64,000 nucleotides of DNA, taken from NCBI RefSeq assembly GCF_040115645.1, contig NC_089558.1, forward strand, positions 744,001-808,000. Reading direction: 5' to 3'. The position numbers were made by a program, and so were the translations under genes. This document shows positions 49,855-63,040 of this stretch, piece after piece. The notes under the pieces were generated by a model, which searched no databases, was not told where the DNA came from, and saw nothing but the letters and a program-made list of their open reading frames with translations. Source of the stretch: Euwallacea fornicatus. Its lineage: Eukaryota; Arthropoda; Insecta; Coleoptera; Curculionidae. Each line of letters starts with the position of its first letter. Within the stretch, counting starts at the first letter, position 1.

Positions 49855-50890
49855 TATATACCCCGATCCTTAAAAAACATATAGATGCCCTAGCATAATT
49901 ACTTATAATAGACTCATAAATAATACATGACATCGTCGCATTTAAATATTAAATTCGCGCCCACGCCGAATGATCGTTGGAAGGATCCCAGGATCTATCA
50001 TACATCATCAATCTGGATTACATTTCCAATTCCCGAAACGATCATCAGGAGCCCAATTATTTGTTTCTTGACCCTGCACACGCGACACTGATTTGGCATC
50101 GGATTCAATCCGATTCAAATTCTTGCAAATCGAAATCGCCTGAAACGATGCGAATGGGCTTTTTCGTGGGTGCATCCAGGGGCGCCGGAAAAAGCTGTCC
50201 CATTTGTATTTATCTTTTTTTTGCAAAGCGTTGTCACGTTTTTCTTTAGCCGACACTGGATCGAAACTGATAGTTGAGGCAATTGGAGAACTCGGACGAT
50301 TTCATATCTAAATAATGAGGGATTCAAGGAAATTGCCCGGACTAAGTCCCACACTACCCAGATGTCAGACGACCAGCCCGGGTGTCTTAGGAAGATTTCA
50401 CCTCCCAAGGGAAAAATGTGGAGTAGTTCAGATGACTTTCTATGTGCGGATTCTAGGCCATTGAAATAGGAATTCGATGAAAAAATACTTAGAATTGATA
50501 ACAATTATATGATAATAAATTCACCGAGTTTGTATACATAGTTGAGCTTCTGGAACAGTTTCATCGGCCTCAAATATGTTTATTAGTGAACTTCTTAAAG
50601 CGGATTTATATGCATGTATGTATATAGAACAAAATTGATGCGATGCTGAATACCTTAGCCTGTTCTTTCTCAAAAGATTTAAGGATTTTTTCTTCACCTA
50701 AACACTTACTGTAGCTCCACTTGTTTACCCAACTTTTCCAGTATGTGAATACACCATATTTTCCCCAAATTCATCTCTTTTAACGCTGCAAGATTCCCTA
50801 AATATTAATCGCTTAGGGCCCATATAGCATTTAAATAAACCGAATAAATCCATGTTAACGCGCGTAAACATCATCAAATGCTAATCCCGA
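49855..50890. other. intergenic upstream of CYP307
   Basis: Contains overlapping short frames on both strands (for example 49977-50249 and 50115-50504) with no recognised domain. Presumably holds upstream control sequence for the P450. Confidence 0.45.
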
Positions 50891-50895
50891 CCATC

Positions 50896-50930
50896 TATAT
50901 AAACCATGCAAATGATCGAAACCTCCAGAC
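50896..50930 (+). promoter_or_regulatory. predicted TATA promoter of CYP307
   Basis: TATATAAA at 50896-50903. A start around the A at 50927 would lie 31 nt downstream, giving a short leader of about 64 nt before the ATG at 50991. A TATA-driven gene fits sharply regulated expression, but that is inference. Confidence 0.55.
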
Positions 50931-50990
50931 AACACAGTGCCTCACACAACAACCATCACCAACTGATTGTCTCCAAGCACCCTTACCACC

Positions 50991-53136
50991 ATGATTTCCT
51001 TCCTCACTTTCGGCCTCATCGCCTGCATCCTGTTGGTATTAGTTGCCATGGCGATTTTTGACCAAAAGAAGCAAGAAGTTATTTCGGCAGACCTCCTCCG
51101 CGATCCGCCATCCCCAATTAAATTGCCCCTAATCGGGCATTTGCACCTTCTGGGAGGCTACGAAGTGCCCTATCAGGCGTTCACGGATCTACGAAATAAA
51201 TTCGGAGATGTGGTCAAGCTACAATTGGGGTCAGTGAAATGCGTGGTGGTCAACGAGCAGAAGAACATCAGAGAGGTTTTGGTCACGAGGGGGCACCACT
51301 TCGATTGCAGGCCAAATTTCGAGAGGTACCAGCGATTGTTCTCTGGAAACAAAGAGAATTGTAAGTCCTATTTTGAGTTTTTAAGGGGCGCTTTACATGC
51401 GGTGGTTTATTTGGTAATGTAGCTTTAGCTTTCTGTGATTGGTCAACGGTCCAGAAGACTCGTAGAGACATGCTGAAAGCCTATACATTTCCCAGAGCGT
51501 TTACCAACAAATTCATTTCATTGGACAATCTAATTGGTAGCACCTCACAGAAGTTGATTTCCCAGATTCGAAATGACCGATTATTAGTGGAGTTCAAGCC
51601 CTTGCTCATGAAAGCTTGTGCCGACATTTTCTTGACGCATTTCTGCTCCAAAGGCTTCTCGTGGGAAGATTCACGCTTCGGGAAAATGGTGGAGAACTTC
51701 GACGAAGTTTTTTACGAGGTCAACCAGGGCTACGCCGCGGATTTTCTGCCCTTTTTGCTGCCCCTACATCAACGCAAAATGCAGGTAAGATTCACTTCCC
51801 GTACTTATATTTGACTTTCAAAACGACGAGAAGTATTAATGAGGAACGATTCAAAAAACAGGAAATGTAGCGTCGAGATTTTCTTTTTTATTATACATTT
51901 GCACTTGATGGTGGATTCTGGTTAAGCATGTGCTGCGCGGTTGTGCGTCACCCGGTTTGATTGGCATATGTATGTTAATAGAGTTGTTGCTTGGGAACAG
52001 AGTAGTAGGATTCTTTAAACGAGTCGTGAACATGTGGCTTGTAGCAATTTCAAACAAGATCATCTCGACGAGGAAAGAAAATAACACCTAAAACGTCGCG
52101 AAATAGTATAAAATGGTCGATTGCATTAAAAGATCTTAATCTAATAGCGAAAGGAACCTTCAAATTGACCTAGAAAAGTCAATTTGGAGCATGACTAACT
52201 ATATATTCGAAAACGCAATTTACTTCCCCCTTTTTGTCCAGAGGATGAACGTTCTAACTCACGAGATAAGGGATTTTGTCAATACCGAAGTAGTTAAGGA
52301 CAAATTTGAGACTTACGATGTCGACTTGGAGCCATCCGATTACCTAGAAAGCCTCATTCGACATGTGAAAATGCAGAACAACAATGACGCTCAGAAGTGC
52401 TCTTTTATGGATTGGGAAACTGCTTTATTCGCTCTTGAGGACATAATTGGTGCGTTTTACTACTTATTTCGGTTATTTTCGAAGATCTTTTTCATTGTTT
52501 TAGGGGGCCATTGCGCAGTGGGCAACTTTCTGACGAGGCTCTTCGCCTTTTTGGTGCAGGAACCGCAGGTGCAGCAGAAAATCCAAGAAGAAATAGATTC
52601 TTTCATAGGGTCAGAACGTGCAGTGAGCATTTCAGACCGAAATCAACTGGTGTATACCGAGGCTGTTATTTACGAGGCCATCAGACTGATTTCTTCGCCC
52701 ATTGTCCCAAGAGTGGCAAACCAAACTAGTTCAATTGGAGGTATTTTACACAATTACACGTGTAATTCGTGTTATTACATTTCGCAAATATCTTTAAGGG
52801 TACAAAATTGAAAAGGGCACAGTGCTATTCCTGAACAACTACCATTTGAACATGTCCGAACATCTCTGGGAATCGCCAGAAAAGTTCGTCCCAGAGCGAT
52901 TTATCCGGCATGAGAAATTATTCAAACCGGAGCACTTTTTGCCATTTGGAGGAGGGCGCAGGAGCTGCATGGGGTACAAACTAGTGCAGCTGATCTCTTT
53001 CGGTATTTTAGCAGCTGTTATGCAAAACTTCAATTTAAAACCTTTAGAATACGAGAACTACCGCATTCCGGGGGGGTCTCTGGCGCTAAAGGGAACGTTT
53101 TATTTTAAGTTGGAACAACGACCAACGGAGCAATAA
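50991..53136 (+). CDS. Cyp307: cytochrome P450, CYP307 (spook/spookiest-type Halloween gene)
   Basis: CYP307 enzymes act in the so-called black box between 7-dehydrocholesterol and diketol during ecdysteroid synthesis. Exons 50991-51360, 51423-51784, 52242-52449, 52504-52740 and 52799-53136, all in phase, 504 aa. An N-terminal membrane anchor (FLTFGLIACILLVLVAMAIF) precedes a proline-rich hinge (PPSPIKLPLIGHLHLLGGY). Further on are LAFCDWSTVQKTRR (helix C), an I-helix reading EDIIGGHCAVGN, EAIR (371-374, the ExxR pair), PERF (424-427) and heme loop FLPFGGGRRSCMG with ligand Cys449. The I-helix lacks the usual acid-Thr oxygen-activation pair; GGH(S/C)A(V/I)GN is as I recall it for CYP307. The CDWS motif also fits that family. 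CYP307A versus CYP307B is not resolved. The start is the ATG at 50991, directly before the anchor. Confidence 0.86.
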
Positions 53137-55070
53137 TGAAGTACTTATCTATATGTTTCGTACCGCGAAAAGTATTAAAATAGGTGTGAGTGTGCAAATG
53201 ATGCAGAGAGATATTTCTGATAATTTCCATTTTATACATTAGTGTACGCACAAAATTTATCAAAAATACTACAGTATTATATTTCGCGAAGTATAGATGT
53301 TTCCAAGGGCTTTACGAGCTTCTTTGTAAATTATGAATGATAAGAACTGATGTAAGATTTTTAGTGTAAGGTGTTAAGCTGCTGAAATATTAAATACTCA
53401 CTGTAGTAACATTCTCTTATTAATCCCTACATCTGAATACATTAATTCAATCTAAATCTACTTTAATTTACAAGATGCAGGATATATTCTTGATTCAATG
53501 GCGGATGGAATCTGCACTACAAAGTTATTGACGACAGAATGGTGAATGATAAAAAAAATTTCAAATCTAACATCAAAACTCCACAGTGGCTGCTTTTAGT
53601 AGTCAATATTTGTGAAAATATTTCAATTTTTGCAGAAATACTTTTCTAATACATTTTACATAGGAGCTGCAACAAATCACACACAGCGGATTTTCGCACA
53701 TTAGGTAATTATTTATGCGACCATGTCGCTTAGCTAAAAAATGTCCTTCAAGACATTGAAATTCTTTCCCTGAGCCCCAAAAGGTGTCCAAAAACGTGTG
53801 TGTACTTCAGGATCAAGTGAAGCGTGATCTCAGTGTTATACGTAGAAAAACATTTGCAGTCAGGAAAACAAACAGATCCAAAAGCGATTCTCTCAAACGT
53901 GGTTCTCGAGCATTTAGAGGTCAGAAACACGTGCCGAATTTTGTTCAAAGGGAAATATCTTTTACGACTGCTATTTGAGGTAGTAATTTACGTGTTGAAG
54001 GCATTTTAATGAGAATTAATACATTTTATCAAAGTTCTCCTTCTATGAATCAACAGTTTAATAAGTTTTTATGCACCAGAATGAACATGCAAATTTCCGA
54101 AATAATAGATAATTGTGTATTATTTGGAGAGGTATTCCAATGGTCTTGCAAATTTTAACATTGACCATGTACCACGGACAGTACCATGAATCGCAACGGA
54201 TAATTCGCCAACAAAGCGACGAATAAGATACGACCGTGGCCGTATTTTGACAAAGGTGACTGATATATTTAAAACCCACGCATCGTATACTTAAACGAAA
54301 TGATTTCTTTTATTTGCTTATTATTGATGGTTATCTGATTGGCATTTCATTTGAGCGGCTGAGAAGGGCCAAAGAAAGAAACATGCATCGATGTACGACA
54401 ATTATTTAAATTTTTTACGTGAAGTCATGTCCCTGGCAAAGTTAGCAAGGCATTCGTAATTTGGCTCTAAGATATTATTCCTCGCTTAGAAGGTGCAAGT
54501 TAACTATGGGGCGGACCCTATCTGTCTGACGGTTCTGAAACCCTCTGCTTGTCTGCCGCTTAAGCAAAATTATTGCGAGCCGGTTCTAACTCAAAGAAAA
54601 TTACAATCTCTACGCTCTAAAATTTGCTGGCTTCGTGAAGTGCTTATTCTTAAAATTGTGCGTTTCAGTCGAGGGTAAAACTATATCGCCCCCACTGGCC
54701 TTCCAGCTTCTGCAGACCATTTCAATCAGGGAAGCAGTGGAAAGGCTTTCCGATAGTTTTCATCACCCATAGGCCCCATTTTGTGGATTTTATCACCTTG
54801 ATTGTCATATAATTAATTATAAGTGGGTGACTGATATGGTGACGAAATTCCAGAAGTGTGAGTGCTTTTGTTTCGACGGGATTACAAAATGCGCTCGCCG
54901 CGGTCCTGCAATAACAGTCCGCAAATTACCACCGCGGCGGTACTCGTAGCACAAGGTGGGTGCAAACGTAGGTACGACATCGTTAGGAAAGTATTCAAGT
55001 TCCATCAGTGTATGATCATTGAATTGGAGCTGAAAAAAGCCCGGATTTCGGTTCCGACACGCCTCGATTC
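53137..55070. other. intergenic between CYP307 and the sugar transporter
   Basis: AT-rich. A GC-richer patch at about 54880-54970 may belong to the transporter promoter. No domain-bearing ORF or RNA gene seen. Confidence 0.5.
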
Positions 55071-58000
55071 ATGGGATATGTTTTAAAATTAAGAAGAAGC
55101 AAAAGGTAAGTTTTGTGTAACTGCTATTTCGCTATTCCAAGTGTATCGTTTTGCCCTTTTTTTAGAGTCATGGTTCCCTTGCTTAACAAAATTGAGAAGT
55201 TCTGGGAGTTTGGTGGTGGCCGGATGGTAAGTTGGTTGACGTCTATTTGATAGTGAACAACGTGCCGCTCACGAAGGTGCCATTAAAAATTTAAAGCCGA
55301 AATGTTATCTCGTGAAAGCAGCGTTTTAGATCCCCTATTGCTTGGAACAACTATGGGAAGCCGGCAAATTTGTTTAATCAAACATCTATACAAGTTTACG
55401 GGTGTCCCTGCCATTCGTCCTAACTAAAAGCGCCCTCCTATTGGCCACAATTTCTCCGACTGTCCCCGAGCAAGCTTAGTCGTGCGCGGTTAGCTGGGAA
55501 CCTGTAAATTGATCATCACTTTTACGTCCATAGCAGCTAAAACAGAAATGTGTAAAACTGGGAATTACACTAAAATTAGGACTTGCAGCAAAAAATATTT
55601 TGATTTGTCGAAGAAGGTAATTATTATTACCCAACACATAAATTAAATGCTTCGAATGAGTTCATAATAATTCCTCGGAGTCATTTGGCAAATTGCAACA
55701 ATTAACGTTCTATTATCTGAAAAATTGTTATGGTTAAATGCGCGTGGCTATATATAATATTTGATAATTGGAAAGTACGTGCGAATTTCAGTAAAATGTT
55801 TGTGTATTTACCAAATTAGGTACCATCGATCAAAGAGTTCTCTTCCTGTTTCATCTTATGGTAGAAAGTTTCCGAAGTCCGTTATCACCGTATTGCAACC
55901 GCCTTGAGCGACCCGAACCGTCGAATGTTTGAGGCTTAATGGAATTTTAACAACAAAGAGAGAGAATATACAGATTAGATACAGTCTAAAGCAGTTTATA
56001 CGAAAATAAGGAAAACTAGTCCAATGGCGTGTGTTTGTGGGTACGTTGTCTGATGAGGCGCGATTTTGGCACCGGACTTTACAACCAGCACGCATGGGTC
56101 TTTCCTAATCGTTGCACTCGAGCTATTTGATCCAATTTCATAATTTCTGGTATATTAAAATGTTCGACGGCCTTGTAAAAAACAAAAATGAAACCTTGAT
56201 CTTGACTTAAAACGAAGGTGGACCTGCTTAGCTGTACTGTTTCCGCTTACAGTTTCCGAGATAATACGCGCTCTCATATGTAAATGGGATTTATTGCCCG
56301 AAGGTGATTTAATGTAATGTTGTTTTCCTAATTAATGCGGGACATGCCGGAATTGAGGAAGAATTGGCATTTTAAGTTAGCGGAAGTAGATAGATGATGT
56401 GTTTTTAAGTGTATGTCGTTACAATATGTTTAGAATATCTATGTAAAATTGGCAGATGTGAAAGGTGCCTGCCTCACTCGCACATCAAAAACCGCTCACA
56501 AAGTAACCCCCCAGTGGTCGCCTGTAGGCGCCCGCGTGAGCCCCACGCACTGGCAAAGACAGCGACAAAAGTCGGCCATTTTGTCGCACTTACCGCGTGG
56601 CTTTCGGATGGGACGAAATAAGATATATTTTGCACGCAGCTTCAGCTTTCGTCAAAACTGGAACGAAATATAAGTGACACTCCATAAATAGGCATTTGAC
56701 AGAAAAGTGTACTTAGTGTTAAGATCAATGTCCCTACTTAAAATCTTCAAGAACGTCGAACACGAATTGTCATCGCGTATAAGAATATGCTCATGAATTG
56801 TAGTCTGCTGATTTTTATCAGAATTCTATAAGCTACTCGATCAGCATCGGTACAACTACGAAACGTGTCAAACACAAGTCAATTAGTGCGTTTTCTCTTA
56901 ATTAGCGCGTTAATGAGGCGCGTACAAGGGGCACAAGTTACGTGCGAGAATCATATGAGAAAATGACACTCATCTCCCATTAGTAACAGGTATTCGTATG
57001 TGTTCGTCATAAGCACCATCGACCGTAGACTAAGAGACGTCGCGTGGTTGATGTGCCAACGGCGAAGAATACCTAATACTAATTGGAAACCACTATTACC
57101 TAAATCCAAAGATTGCGGCTTCACTACAAAATAATAGAAAGCTTCCTCATTTCGGTTTTTATGCAGATCCTTGGTCATCCATACGAAAACCGGCACTTTG
57201 CGGGTACTTTCAATCTATTATTCATAACCATCCTGACAGGCAAACTTTCGCAACTTCAGATATTGTCTAACATCCTCGAATTAATTTGTTTCAGTTCATA
57301 GTTACTTCCTCTATGTATACACATTTGCAACACAATATTGCATACCAAATTACCTTTTTCGTCCTTTTGCCTTTTACAGGTTGTCGCAGCATTCTGCGCT
57401 CATTCCGTAGGGATTTCCATAGGTATTACGCAGGGGTATAGCGCCATATGGTTGCCGCAACTCAATACTTCGCAGGAGTTTAACTTGACTGCGGATCAGA
57501 GGAGCTGGTTGGGTAAGTTCGTGGAAATGAGGTTTACAGCTGCAGAAACAGGATAATAAGTAGTACGTGTAAGGAAATGAGGGGGTAAAATAGATTACGA
57601 AACAACCACTCTGTGAGGGAAATGACATTAGTGTTGCCCCACTTCTCGTGGGTCCAATGATACGAGAGACGTTCCAAACTTCCCTGCGATCGACAAAATT
57701 TATTTCAACCCAAGTGCAACAACGCGTGTACTACTTAAACGCTGTTTGAACCACTTTTACGGGCACTTATGAATGAATATTAGGTCTAATGTTCAATTCG
57801 ACTCTGATGGCCGATGGCGTACGGTCTTCTTACACAGAGTGTCCGTTCGGCGAGTACAACCGTCGGGACCTCGACAATCATGAAAGATATGAGGTCGGTT
57901 GGACCGGGGTAAAGTTGCGCGATTTGGAATTCAAGAAAGTGCCGTTTCAAAATTTTAGAACATTCCGATAGTTTCGGAGTTATTTATGAAAAACTGAACT

Positions 58001-61000
58001 TTAAAAAAAAAACGTTATTTTTCCCTTCAACTTTCGATCTCTTTTGGCTGAAGAGGTCGCAATTGTGAGGCATTGAATTGGGGACACCCCGGCGTCATTC
58101 GAATAGTTTGCTGCTGCAGCGACTCGCGTCTTATTATATCCGAGTCAACGTGGCAACCGCGCCGTGCGATATAAACAATTTTTTGTTTATGTATCTGCCA
58201 TCACACGTTAGCGCCCTTTTTAGCAACTTACCTGACACCAAATTTGTGCTCCTATTTGTCGAAATTTTTTCCATATAAATCATAAGTTTTCGCCAATAAA
58301 CCTTAGCGGTAATAAGAAAAATTGTTGGTTATTTTTTAACGAAACTATGCCTCTGGGGCTGCGCATCCGGGGTGGTCAACGTGGCTGTCCGGCCTACGGG
58401 AAGCGTCATATACCCTTCTGGTTCCTTAGTCCGAACAAGTCGTGACGTCATATTTGTGGGTCCTTTTGATCCGCAACAACGCGCGGCCCTTTTTGTTTCG
58501 GAGAAAAATTAAAACGTCACAGCTGCCATGGGAGTGAATTGCTGCCGGTGCAATTTGCAAATCGCACTAAATGCATTCAAGTTCAAGTTGAAGGTTTCCG
58601 AGTACACAATGCACACGCAACAAAAAGGAAATTAAAATTTTGTACTAATTATATGGCCGCCTGCCTCCAATCACTCAAAATTGCCCGGATTAAATTTACT
58701 AAAAATCCATGTTTAACACGTTATTTTACATACTTTTCGTGCGGTTAATGGCCAACAAACATATACGCTATAATTACCAATTAGAAATCAAAGTTTATAA
58801 GCTCGCCAGGATTGAAAATTTGTTGCTATGGACTATCGTAACAATGTCGTTTTATCGTCTAATAATGTGTAGAAATGGCGAATTATGCACTTTTTTTTTG
58901 AGAAGGACAAACATAGCCGATTTGCGAAAATTTTTGATATTTTATTACGGATAGTTCATTAAACAAATTGTAAATAATGATTTCACGCTATACAAATAAT
59001 TACAATAATTTTTCCTCGCAAATTTGACGTGTATAAAATTGCTGCTTTATCATTCACCAAATTTGTTAGTTGCACTAAACCACTTATATTCTGTCAACGC
59101 AGTGAATATACCCTGATATGAGTACTTAATTAATTTGCGAAAATTTCATTGAGCAAAACCTCCACATATCGGAAGGAAACAACTTAAAAGTCAGGTTTAC
59201 ATTTAATACCACAATAACATGAAAAATCAGGCTTTTATGTGAAATTCAAGGTCCGTTGCCCTAAGTCTAGCCGATATCATTTAGCGCTGAGGATTTCTGT
59301 AAGAAAAAAAATCGCCTTTACAACGCCACAATTATATATGATTTACAACCATCAATGAGTGTTTCCTATATACAATACACAATTTATTTTCTTTAATTTT
59401 AACATATTTAATTATATTTTTTATTATTTAAAAAAATTGAGAATATTTTCACAGCTCAAATACGAATATTTGCAGCAAGTTTGGGGGCAGTGACCAACCC
59501 AATAGGCAGCATTGCTTCGGGAGTGCTGGCCGAAGTGTGGGGCAGGAAACATTCTATACAAATCAGCAGTGTTCCCTTCATCGCTGGATGGATGCTTATA
59601 GGACTGAGTCGAGATGTCCCTTGGCTTTATGTTGGCAGGCTGATCACTGGAATTGCAGCGGGTAGGGCCGCGAGCGCAAGCAAAATTAAATGAAGATACG
59701 GTGGGCATTGAAAGTTTTGGTTTGTTCCAGGAATGTCTACTGCAAGTTTCACGTACGTCGGAGAAATTGCCACGCCAGATACCAGAGGGTTTCTGCAGAC
59801 TTTGAGTCCCATTTTCGCCAGTTTTGGTATATTGCTCACCTACGTGTTGGGATATTTGGTTCCCTGGAGGACTATTGCTTTGATCAGCGTCGTTTTTGCG
59901 ATTTTGACTTTGGTAATTTGAGTGCCTAAAACGTCATTCCATTCCACTATTAACATAAAAATCGAGCGTTTCCCAGTTGTAGCGAGTATTATTATCGAAC
60001 AGTTCATTCACCATATTACCAAGAAAAGTAAATTATACGTACAGTTGTATTATAAGTATTAAGGAGTCTGGCTCCTTCACCATCTTATCAAGAGTTATTT
60101 TTATTAGTTACATAAAACACTTCAACTTTAACTTTAATTGTTTATTTTTTTAGGTTTCCATGCAGCTACTGCCTGACAGTCCTGCCCATTTAATAAAATC
60201 CCATGGTGGCCCAATAACCCGCAACTCCAAGGCCTACGAATCCTACGTTTACTTCAATAGAAACGTTGCCACTGCTGAGCAAGAAATTAGGGAACTCTCT
60301 ACACGTGAGTAGACGTATTTATTACCTTAATACTCTTTATATTCGATTTGAATTTCAGGAATATTTAGCTCTGAAAAGGTCCAGCAAAAATCACTTAGAG
60401 AGATATATTTGAGCCCAGAAACCGTAAAGCCTTTCTTCATCCTTGTGGTGCTCTTCTTACTGCAAGAGCTCAGTGGAATTTATACCATCCTCTACTACGC
60501 TGTTCAGTTCATCGAGGAAACTCACTTGAAAATCAACGATTATTTGTCAAGTATTTTCGTGGGAATAATCCGGTTCGTAATGTCTCTAGTGTGCGCTTTG
60601 CTCGTCCAGAAGATAGGCCGCAAGACCCTCTGCACCTTTTCCAGCTTAGGAATGACTATATCAGTACTAATACTCGGACTTTACGTAAAATATTACGAAA
60701 TCAACAGCACGAAAACAAAAATCTTAACTCTTCTCCCTCTCTTTTGTATCATATTTAATGTGTTTTTTTCCATGATGGGAATGCTGCCCATACCCTGGGT
60801 CTTAGTAGGTGAAATGTTCCCCCTTAGAGTGCGACCCATCATGGCGGGTGTTGTGATATGCATCGCTCAGACTTTCATCTTCGTTTGTGTTAAGATGTAC
60901 ACTAGTATGGTGGATTTCTTAGGGTTTAGTGGGACTATCTTCAGTTTCTTCGCAGCATCAGCTTTGGCAATGATGTACTCCAAGTATGTACTGCCAGAGA

Positions 61001-61131
61001 CGAAAGGGAAGACCCTAGATGAAATTGAAGCCTATTTTAGAGACTCTAGGGGTGATGGGAGGAAAGTGAGTGGAGTTAGTAATAGAGGTTTTAGTGTTAG
61101 TTCTGAGAATGTGTCTGTAGTAGTGCGGTGA
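55071..61131 (+). CDS. facilitated sugar transporter, SLC2 / Tret1-like
   Basis: Twelve-helix MFS transporter; insect relatives carry trehalose or glucose. Exons: 55071-55105, 55166-55226, 57380-57512, 59476-59661, 59731-59912, 60154-60304 and 60359-61131, all in phase, 506 aa if translation starts at 55071. An internal ATG at 55170 would give 493 aa. The short leader NKIEKFWEFGGGR precedes helix 1. Motifs: EVWGRKHS after TM2, VGRLITGIAAG (TM4), YVGEIATPDTRG, PDSPAHL before the central loop, QELSG (TM7), QKIGRKTL (TM8-9), GEMFPLRVRP (TM10) and PETKGKTLDEIE at the end. QELSG differs from the usual QQLSG, so substrate preference may differ. Introns 2 and 3 are each about 2 kb. An AATAAA lies at 61530-61535. 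Confidence 0.92.
55227..57379 (+). other. intron of the sugar transporter (2.15 kb)
   Basis: Long phase-0 intron. A GC-richer conserved-looking patch at about 56450-56620 contains two overlapping frames but no known domain. The minus-strand frame 56951-57196 is also unassigned. Confidence 0.75.
57513..59475 (+). other. intron of the sugar transporter (1.96 kb)
   Basis: AT-rich intron between the TM1 and TM2 exons. Acceptor TATTTGCAG at 59475. No nested gene recognised. Confidence 0.75.
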
Positions 61132-62880
61132 TATTAGCTGTTATTTGTTAATGGAAATTGATGAGTTGTACTTTGTTGATTTGTTGCATGGAGACTGCTA
61201 GATTATCGATAAGTATTAAATCTTTCATAAAGATTGTTTATATATAAGTACTGACGTCGGGTTTATTAACAATTTAAAATAATTTTGTGATTCAGTTGCT
61301 CATTGTATTTTTATGCGGTTAAAGAAAACATCGAAAGAAGGAACTGGGCTTTTATTGTGAATCTATCACCTTATTTCTATAAACAGTGATATTCGAGATT
61401 AGATAAATTACGTTCCGTTCAGTCGAAATTTATTCCCTAATATCAAAAAATTGATTTATGAAGCTGTTCGCTTTCAGGATGCCCATTGAAATATGCTTTG
61501 AACACAATGACGGAGTTATTATTACTTTCAATAAAGCATTTCAACGTATCATTTTTTCATTTCGTAAGACGTTTTCTCTGTAAATATGATTGAATATTAA
61601 ACAGAAAATGATACAATTGCTGCATGACAAACATATTACTTACAGTTCGTTAAGTAGTTATTCAATAGGGCACAACGGCACTCAGACGCTAGTCTCCCTC
61701 TTGCCGCTTGAGAAACTTCTGGGGCTCTTAAACCTCCAACTCTGAAAACAAAGTTTTTTTTTTACTTGAAAAAATGAAAAAAAAACGTCGGCACAGTTTA
61801 TATATGAATCTAGCATCGTATCGTCGAATCACTACACATAGTGGATGACACGAGATATGCAGATTATTTCACTAGTGCGTGATTGAAATAGTTTTCTACT
61901 CAGAAACCATGATAAAACTCCACCAATTATTCTGGTTTATTTATTCACGAGCTTATCCTACCTCCCTCGCATATTTTCATGCATAAGATAGAATATTATA
62001 CGCCAAGGTTGTGAACTACATTATTATGACTGAAACGTCAAGTTTATATCCCGAGGCGCTGAGTTGGGAGATCTAAGATGTGAGAGTCATGAGCATTTCG
62101 CAATCCCGGAGTATTATACAAGTTTTTTCTATTACTAACATTAATTAAATTTTATGAAATTACTGTAAAGTTACCTAAATTGAGCACGAATTTAGGTAAG
62201 CGGTAACGTATCATTTGACCTCACACTAGGTGAATAATGAATCACATTCGTGTTATTGTTGACCTGTTACTCGGATGTTTTTATAAAAAAAGGCAAGATA
62301 ATGCATTTTACGGTCCAACACAGAATAATGGTGCCTTTTAAAGCTAGCAGAAGGAAAAGATATGTTGCTAGCAGCACATCGATCCCTGCAATCTGAATTT
62401 CTAAGACCGGTCCTTGTCCTATTCGTAGAACCTGGAAAATTCGTTCCCTCTCTGACTTTTATAGCAATATGAGGTAGACGATCTCTGGAATCATTTTCAT
62501 TCCTCCCTATTTGGCGGCACAGGAATTTGTCCTTTGCCAGAAAAACGGAATTCTTGCTAATTCCGAGTTCTGTTGAAAAATTCCGCACAGCGGTGCCGCC
62601 TCCGAAATGAACACGTATGGAAACTTCGTGGTCGGGTCACGAAGCAAGTTTTACAGAAGGAATATGAGCATGAAGTTTGACCGACTAAACGCGGGCCACC
62701 CCGTATAAATAAAATATCCCGTAATACCTTCGAATAATAAACTATCCTCTCGGCTCTTCAACTAGATTAATAAAAGTGAATCGTAATCATTATCAATTAT
62801 CACGAACCAGATCCCCAGTCTCCCCTCCAGGCCCATGTAGCCATGTAGTCTCCATCAGAAACGACTAAATGAGGGTTGCA
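61132..62880. other. intergenic, nothing recognised
   Basis: 3' flank of the transporter. The minus-strand frame 62253-62588 (111 codons) has no recognisable domain. Confidence 0.45.
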
Positions 62881-62904
62881 TCGATTTTCTCCGCCGGCCA
62901 CGAA

Positions 62905-63040
62905 CTCTGTGACGTCACGGGCACGGACGATCCGCATTTGTTTTCCGGCTCCCGAGTCATCCGAGACCCGATTCCTGTATTCTACGAAATCGAGACGTTC
63001 TTTTGTTTCGTGATCGGGAGATCCATCCGTGGAGGCTGAG
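62905..63040 (+). promoter_or_regulatory. putative promoter and non-coding first exon of a downstream gene
   Basis: A GC-rich island in AT-rich surroundings contains a perfect CRE, TGACGTCA, at 62910-62917. It ends at a strong splice donor, GAGGCTGAG followed by GTAAGTTTA at 63041. This looks like the start of a plus-strand transcript whose coding exons lie beyond the window. No coding sequence is visible. Confidence 0.45.

Noticed and set aside
54862..56095. VAQGGC-containing peptides in two ORFs (54862-55086 plus, 55856-56095 minus) as a possible duplicated gene
   Set aside because: The match is six residues in AT/GC-skewed chance frames, and the surrounding DNA does not align convincingly by eye.
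56409..56673. GC-rich overlapping frames in the transporter intron as a hidden exon
   Set aside because: No transporter-like hydrophobic segment or compatible splice phase; the flanking exons already join in phase 0.
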